Below, piece by piece: positions 41,865 through 45,749 of a stretch of DNA of 45,749 nucleotides. Under the pieces are notes generated by a model. The model made no database searches, was not told the origin of the DNA, and saw only the letters and a list, made by a program, of their open reading frames with translations. The stretch spans positions 1 to 45,749 of the forward strand of contig NZ_PPTT01000031.1 of the NCBI RefSeq assembly GCF_003339815.1, given 5' to 3'. Each line of letters opens with the position of its first letter. The first letter of the stretch is position 1. Source of the stretch: Eggerthella sinensis. GTDB lineage: Bacteria > Actinomycetota > Coriobacteriia > Coriobacteriales > Eggerthellaceae. The position numbers were made by a program, and so were the translations under genes.

Positions 41865-42416
41865 ATGGTAGCTGAACTGGCCGAGATCGGCCTGCGCATC
41901 AAGGGGCTGCGTGAGGCGTGCGACGTATCGCGCGAGGACATGGCGGCCGAGCTGGAGGTGCCGCTGGAGACGTACGTGCGCTGGGAGGAAACCGGCGACG
42001 ACGTGCCCATCTCGGCCATCTACCACATGGCCCACCACTTCGGCGTGGAGTTCACCGAGATCCTCACCGGCACGGCGGCGAAGCTCGACACGTACCAGGT
42101 GGTGCGGTGGGGCGAAGGCCGCGAGGTGGACCGCTATCCGGGGTACCACTTCGAAGACCTCGCCTGGCGCTACACCGGCAAGATCATGCAGCCGCTGCTC
42201 GTGGTGCTCGACCCGTCCGACGAGCCCGCGAAGCTCGTGTGCCACACGGGCCAGGAGTTCAACCTCGTCATCGAGGGCACCGTTGTGGTGACCTGGGGCG
42301 ACAAGGAGTTCGAGCTCAATGCCGGCGACAGCATCTACTTCAACCCGGAGCATCCGCACGGCCAGCGGTGCGGCGGCGACGTGCCCGCGAAATTCGTGAC
42401 CATCATCGCCGAGTGA
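41865..42416 (+). CDS. HTH-cupin (XRE plus cupin_2) regulator, copy 2
   Basis: The 183-aa protein has the same architecture as the copy at 35869-36450: an XRE helix-turn-helix (about residues 6-66) then a cupin (VCHTGQEFNLVIEGTVVVTWGDKEFELNAGDSIYFNPEHPHG). Here the cupin keeps histidines and a glutamate suitable for metal or ligand binding (HTGQEFNLV and HPHG). It follows the gamma subunit by 12 nt and precedes the second acyl-CoA synthetase, so the cluster looks duplicated. Confidence 0.92.
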   Translation: MVAELAEIGLRIKGLREACDVSREDMAAELEVPLETYVRWEETGDDVPISAIYHMAHHFGVEFTEILTGTAAKLDTYQVVRWGEGREVDRYPGYHFEDLAWRYTGKIMQPLLVVLDPSDEPAKLVCHTGQEFNLVIEGTVVVTWGDKEFELNAGDSIYFNPEHPHGQRCGGDVPAKFVTIIAE

Positions 42417-42419
42417 TGC

Positions 42420-42446
42420 GTTCCGCCGTTCTCCGAACGGCGGAAC
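42420..42446. terminator. Hairpin after the second HTH-cupin gene
   Basis: GTTCCGCCGTTC (42420-42431) and GAACGGCGGAAC (42435-42446) are perfect 12-bp arms with a 3-nt loop, 4 nt after the stop codon. The tail (TGCTCG) is not T-rich, so termination may be partial. Confidence 0.6.
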
Positions 42447-42459
42447 TGCTCGACGCTGC

Positions 42460-42560
42460 GAAGCGTTGTGGCGGCTCATCTTGCCGCTCCAAGCCCTCGT
42501 CGCGTACCCAAGGTACGCTTCCTCGGGCTTTCACGGCAATCTGAACCACCACAACGCTTC
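42460..42560. repeat. 101-nt multi-stem palindromic element
   Basis: Perfect 12-bp outer arms GAAGCGTTGTGG (42460-42471) and CCACAACGCTTC (42549-42560) enclose three further nested stems: TTGCCG/CGGCAA (42481-42486 with 42534-42539), AAGCCC/GGGCTT (42491-42496 with 42525-42530) and GCGTACC/GGTACGC (42502-42508 with 42512-42518). It could be a structured RNA, a palindromic miniature element or a dispersed repeat. It lies in the leader of the second ligase gene. Confidence 0.75.
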
Positions 42561-42609
42561 TCGCTGACTTTGCTGGACCGGTAAGGCGTGAGAAAGGAAA
42601 GCGCGACCC

Positions 42610-44283
42610 GTGAACCATATTCTGAAACAGTACTGCCCCCGCATCGAGTTCGACTCCTACGAGGACTTCTTCGAGAACTTCCAGATCAACGTGCCCGAAG
42701 CGTTCAATTTCGGCTTCGACGTCGTGGACGAGTGGGCGCGCGTCGAGCCCGAGAAGCGCGCGCTCGTCTGGTGCGACGACGCGGACGAGGAGCGCACGTT
42801 CACGTTCGCCGATCTGTCGCGCCTGTCCAACCAGGCGGCCAACGCGTTTCGCGCGCTCGGCATCGGCAAGGGCGACGTCGTCATGATGATCCTGCGCCGC
42901 CGCTGGGAGTACTGGGTGTGCGCCGTGGCGCTGTGCAAGCTGGGGGCCACCATCATTCCCGCGTCGCTGCAGCTGACGAAGAAGGACATCGTCTACCGCG
43001 CCGAGAGCGCGCAGGTGAAGATGATGATCTGCGTGAACGACGACTACGTGTGCGGGCAGACCGAGCTCGCGTGTCCTGAGGCGCCGTCCATCCAGCAGCG
43101 CATCATCGTGGCGGGCGAGCGCGACGGATGGACGCCGTTCAACGAGCTCGTCGACGGCGCGTCCGACGTCTTCGAGCGCCCGACCGGCGAGGCCGGCGTC
43201 ACGAGCAAGGACACCATGCTCATCTACTTCACGTCCGGCACCACGGGCATGGCGAAGGCCGTGTGCCACAACTTCGCGCACCCGCTCGGGCACATCATCA
43301 CGGCGAAGTACTGGCAGCAGGTGGAGGAGGACACGCTCCACATGAGCGTGACCGACAGCGGCTGGGCGAAGTTCGGCTGGGGCAAGATCTACGGCCAGTG
43401 GATCGCCGGCGCCACCATCTTCGCCTACGACATGGACAAGTTCGTGCCCACGAAGCTGCTGCAGAAGATCCAGGACTACCGGCTGACCACGTTCTGCGCG
43501 CCGCCCACCATGTACCGCTTCATGCTGCAGGAGGACGTGAGCGCCTACGACCTGTCGAGCGTGCACAACTTCGCCACGGCGGGCGAGCCGCTCAACGCCG
43601 AGGTCACCATCGCCTGGAAGCGTCTGACGGGTAAGAACATCCGCGAGGGCTTCGGCCAGACCGAGGGCCCCGTGCTGCTGGCCACGTTCCCGTGGGTGGA
43701 GCCGCGCCCGGGTTCGATGGGCAAGCCCTCGCCGCTGCTCAACATCAAGCTGCTCGACGACGAGGGCGTGGAGGTGCCCGACGGCGAGGAGGGCGCCATC
43801 TGCGTCACGGGCCTCAAGGAGGCCTACCCGCCGGGCCTGTTCACGGGCTACTACCGCGAGCCGGAACGCACGCAGGAGGCCGTGGGCGGGGAGTACTACA
43901 ACCTTCACGACATGGCGTGGCGCGACTCGGACGGCTACTGCTTCTTCGTGGGCCGCAACGACGACGTCATCAAGTGCTCGGGCTACCGCATCGGCCCCTT
44001 CGAGGTGGAGAGCGCGCTCATCGAGCACCCCGCCGTCGTGGAGTGCGCCGTCACGGCTGCGCCCGACCCCATCCGCGGCAAGGTGGTGAAGGCCACCGTC
44101 GTGCTCGCGCGCGGCTTCGAGCCAACCGAGGAGCTGGTCAAGGAGCTGCAGAACCACGTGAAGAAGACGACGGCACCGTACAAGTACCCGCGCATCGTCG
44201 AGTTCGTGGACGAGCTGCCGAAAACCATCGGCGGCAAGATCAAGCGCAAGCTCATCCGCAACAACGACGGCATCGAAGACTGA
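42610..44283 (+). CDS. AMP-forming acyl-CoA synthetase, copy 2
   Basis: The 557-aa adenylate-forming enzyme shares layout with the ligase at 36568-38349 (EAFNFGFDVVDEWARVEPEKRALVW at the start). Motifs are YFTSGTTGMAKAV (residues 206-218), EGFGQTEGP, GRNDDVIKCSGYRIGPFEVES and KTIGGKIKR with K543. Two departures are seen: GMAK replaces GxPK in the phosphate loop, and LHDMAW stands where the first ligase has TGDTAW, with the aspartate kept. The start is a GTG behind GAAAGGAAA. It is separated from the regulator by the hairpin elements at 42420-42560. Confidence 0.9.
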   Translation: MNHILKQYCPRIEFDSYEDFFENFQINVPEAFNFGFDVVDEWARVEPEKRALVWCDDADEERTFTFADLSRLSNQAANAFRALGIGKGDVVMMILRRRWEYWVCAVALCKLGATIIPASLQLTKKDIVYRAESAQVKMMICVNDDYVCGQTELACPEAPSIQQRIIVAGERDGWTPFNELVDGASDVFERPTGEAGVTSKDTMLIYFTSGTTGMAKAVCHNFAHPLGHIITAKYWQQVEEDTLHMSVTDSGWAKFGWGKIYGQWIAGATIFAYDMDKFVPTKLLQKIQDYRLTTFCAPPTMYRFMLQEDVSAYDLSSVHNFATAGEPLNAEVTIAWKRLTGKNIREGFGQTEGPVLLATFPWVEPRPGSMGKPSPLLNIKLLDDEGVEVPDGEEGAICVTGLKEAYPPGLFTGYYREPERTQEAVGGEYYNLHDMAWRDSDGYCFFVGRNDDVIKCSGYRIGPFEVESALIEHPAVVECAVTAAPDPIRGKVVKATVVLARGFEPTEELVKELQNHVKKTTAPYKYPRIVEFVDELPKTIGGKIKRKLIRNNDGIED

Positions 44284-44288
44284 CGAGG

Positions 44289-44313
44289 AAGGGCGCCTGC
44301 AGGGGCGCCCTTT
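44289..44313 (+). terminator. Terminator after the second acyl-CoA synthetase
   Basis: AAGGGCGCC (44289-44297) and GGCGCCCTT (44304-44312) are perfect 9-bp arms with a 6-nt loop, followed by a short T-run. Confidence 0.82.
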
Positions 44314-44330
44314 CCGCTTCTTCCGCGTGG

Positions 44331-44336
44331 TATCAT
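44331..44336 (+). promoter_or_regulatory. -10 element of a possibly leaderless gene
   Basis: TATCAT ends 7 nt before the ATG at 44343, so transcription would start at or next to the start codon. There is no Shine-Dalgarno sequence. The -35 region is weak and overlaps the upstream terminator. Confidence 0.45.
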
Positions 44337-44342
44337 GCCCTC

Positions 44343-44717
44343 ATGGAACCTACCGATCCGACATACCGCGACTTCGCCCGATGGGCGCGCCAGACGCTCG
44401 AGGACGTCGCGCGCGACTGCGACGTACAGGTGTTCCGCGCGAGCGGGCCGGGCGGGCAGTGCGTGAACACCACGGATTCGGCCGTGCGCATGACGCACGT
44501 GCCGAGCGGCCTCACGGTGGTGTCGCGCGAGTCGCGCAGCCAGTTCCGCAACCGGCAGCTGTGCCTGCAGAAGCTGCGGGCGCAGTTCGAGCGCAGGGCC
44601 GTGCCGCCGAAGGTGCGCCGCGCAACGAAGGTGCCGCGCCGCGCCAAAGAACGCCGTCTTGCGGAGAAGCGGCAACGCTCCCAAACGAAGGCGCAACGGG
44701 GCCGCATCGACGAGTAA
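44343..44717 (+). CDS. GGQ-domain ribosome-rescue factor (RF1-like, ArfB type)
   Basis: The 124-aa protein holds only the catalytic domain of a class I release factor: FRASGPGGQCVNTTDSAVRMTHVPSGLTV, with the GGQ at residues 38-40. It ends in a basic tail (KVPRRAKERRLAEKRQRSQTKAQRG) that in ArfB-type proteins enters the empty mRNA channel. It would release peptides from stalled ribosomes without codon recognition. The upstream frame is antisense or out of frame for the ligase. No binding site precedes the ATG (see 44331-44336). Confidence 0.88.
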   Translation: MEPTDPTYRDFARWARQTLEDVARDCDVQVFRASGPGGQCVNTTDSAVRMTHVPSGLTVVSRESRSQFRNRQLCLQKLRAQFERRAVPPKVRRATKVPRRAKERRLAEKRQRSQTKAQRGRIDE

Positions 44718-44850
44718 CGCTTGCGTGCCTGTTGCCCTACGAACGCCGCACGGTTCGGCGACCGCCTTCGATCTCGACGTATCGTGAAGCCGTTACGACG
44801 GAAAGCGCCTGATCGGAGAATCGGCGCGCTTGCGATATAGGAGGAAGCGC

Positions 44851-45711
44851 ATGGCGGATTTGCAAAGCCCGAAGGACCGGATCACCCTGCGGAACGGCTA
44901 CGGCATCCCGTGCCTGGGATTCGGCACGTGGAAGATGCCCGACGGGGAAGTGGGGATCGACGCCGTTCACCAGGCGCTCCACGACGGGTATCGCCACATC
45001 GACACGGCGGCGGCCTACGAGAACGAGGGCACGGTGGGCAAGGCGCTCGCCTCGGGCGACGTCTCCCGCGAAGATCTGTTCATCACCACGAAGGTGTGGA
45101 ACTCCGACCGCGGCTACGACGCCACCCTCAAGGCGTTCGAGAAGTCGCTCGACCGGCTGCACCTCGACTACGTCGATTTGTACCTCATCCACTGGCCGGC
45201 CGCCGAGCACCGCGACGCGAACTGGAAGAGCACGAACGCCGACACCTGGCGCGCGCTCGAATCGCTCTACCTCGACGGCAAGGTGCGCGCCATCGGCGTG
45301 AGCAACTTCAAGCCCGAGCACCTCGAGCCTCTCATGGACACCGCGCAGATCCTGCCCATGGTGGACCAGATCGAGCTGCATCCCGGCTGCAACCAGGAGG
45401 TCACGCGCGAGTTCTGCAATCGCCACGACATCGTGGTGGAGGCGTGGTCGCCCCTCGGCTCCGGCCGCGTGCTGGAGAACCAGCTGCTCATCGACATCGC
45501 GGCCAGCTACGGCTGCACCGTCGCGCAGCTGTGCCTGCGCTGGTGCCTGCAGCGCCGCGCCATCCCGCTGCCGAAGTCCACGGACCCGGCGCGCATCGCC
45601 GAGAACGCCCGCATCTTCTGGTTCAACATCACCGACGAAGACCTGCAGCGCATCGACGAGCTGGACCCCCTCGGCCAAAGCGGCCTCGACCCCGACACCA
45701 TCGACTTCTAA
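44851..45711 (+). CDS. Aldo/keto reductase
   Basis: The 286-aa NADPH-dependent oxidoreductase matches the AKR5-type bacterial group (2,5-diketo-D-gluconate reductase-like). The catalytic tetrad is D51, Y56 (IDTAAAYENE), K81 (TTKVW) and H114 (LIHWP). GVSNFKPEHLEPL, DQIELHPGCNQ and the C-terminal PLPKSTDPARIAENARIFWF form the cofactor-binding part. The ATG at 44851 follows GGAGGAAG. It has its own leader of 133 nt (44718-44850), in which I see no clear promoter. The substrate is unknown. Confidence 0.94.
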   Translation: MADLQSPKDRITLRNGYGIPCLGFGTWKMPDGEVGIDAVHQALHDGYRHIDTAAAYENEGTVGKALASGDVSREDLFITTKVWNSDRGYDATLKAFEKSLDRLHLDYVDLYLIHWPAAEHRDANWKSTNADTWRALESLYLDGKVRAIGVSNFKPEHLEPLMDTAQILPMVDQIELHPGCNQEVTREFCNRHDIVVEAWSPLGSGRVLENQLLIDIAASYGCTVAQLCLRWCLQRRAIPLPKSTDPARIAENARIFWFNITDEDLQRIDELDPLGQSGLDPDTIDF

Positions 45712-45749
45712 ACCACCTGCCGCGCACAGCTGCACCCCCTCCCCGAAGG

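Noticed and set aside
42420-42560. Riboswitch call for the leader of the second acyl-CoA synthetase
   Set aside because: The stems do not match any riboswitch class I know; kept only as an unassigned structured element.
1-45749. CRISPR array, prophage, insertion sequence or integrated plasmid
   Set aside because: No spaced direct-repeat arrays, transposase, integrase or phage structural genes are encoded; gene order looks chromosomal throughout.

Overview
The window is about 45.7 kb of high-GC bacterial chromosome with tightly packed genes, GTG and TTG starts beside strong Shine-Dalgarno sites, and no rRNA, tRNA, insertion sequence or CRISPR array that I could see. The gene set points to an anaerobic, amino-acid- and organic-acid-using actinobacterium of the Coriobacteriia, most likely Eggerthella or a close Eggerthellaceae relative. 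The clues are a Tat-exported molybdopterin oxidoreductase with a divergent membrane-bound LuxR regulator, a ferredoxin-dependent 2-oxoacid oxidoreductase paired with AMP-forming acyl-CoA ligases and HTH-cupin regulators, type III pantothenate kinase, and ackA/pta fermentation genes. The taxon is inferred from gene content, not from a marker comparison.

Layout. 1-5.2 kb: lipid-kinase-like gene, RNase D, a membrane zinc peptidase, xseAB and a HIT hydrolase. 5.4-7.8 kb: convergent ackA and pta. 8.0-10.2 kb: UDP-galactopyranose mutase and a family 2 glycosyltransferase. 10.3-13.0 kb: an OPT transporter divergent from coaX. 13.1-17.1 kb: a DUF454 membrane protein and a fused CydDC-like ABC exporter. 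17.3-23.3 kb: a molybdoenzyme operon (catalytic subunit, four-cluster ferredoxin, TorD chaperone, then a phosphodiesterase) divergent from a LuxR-type membrane regulator, with a perfect inverted repeat between them. 23.3-26.3 kb: an HD-domain dNTPase, a membrane-anchored XRE regulator and a release-factor-like baeRF protein, with a perfect parS site between the first two. 26.5-30.1 kb: small membrane protein, dnaG, NfeD and an SPFH protein. 30.2-34.6 kb: def-fmt-rsmB followed by a double-GntR regulator. 34.6-35.6 kb: a stand-alone EAL protein. 35.9-44.3 kb: a module with two HTH-cupin regulators, two acyl-CoA ligases, a ParA/MinD-like ATPase and a four-subunit 2-oxoacid:ferredoxin oxidoreductase. 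44.3-45.7 kb: a GGQ ribosome-rescue factor and an aldo/keto reductase.

Two systems stand out. The first is the orphan molybdoenzyme with its own regulator, whose substrate is unknown. The second is the ligase/oxidoreductase module: the AMP-forming ligases would make acyl-CoA from free acids, and the oxidoreductase could reductively carboxylate it to 2-oxoacids (amino-acid precursors) or run in reverse. The DNA itself also has unexplained structure: a paired-palindrome repeat family at three gene 3' ends (48-160, 6708-6822, 17147-17260), and a 101-nt multi-stem palindrome at 42460-42560 in the leader of the second ligase.
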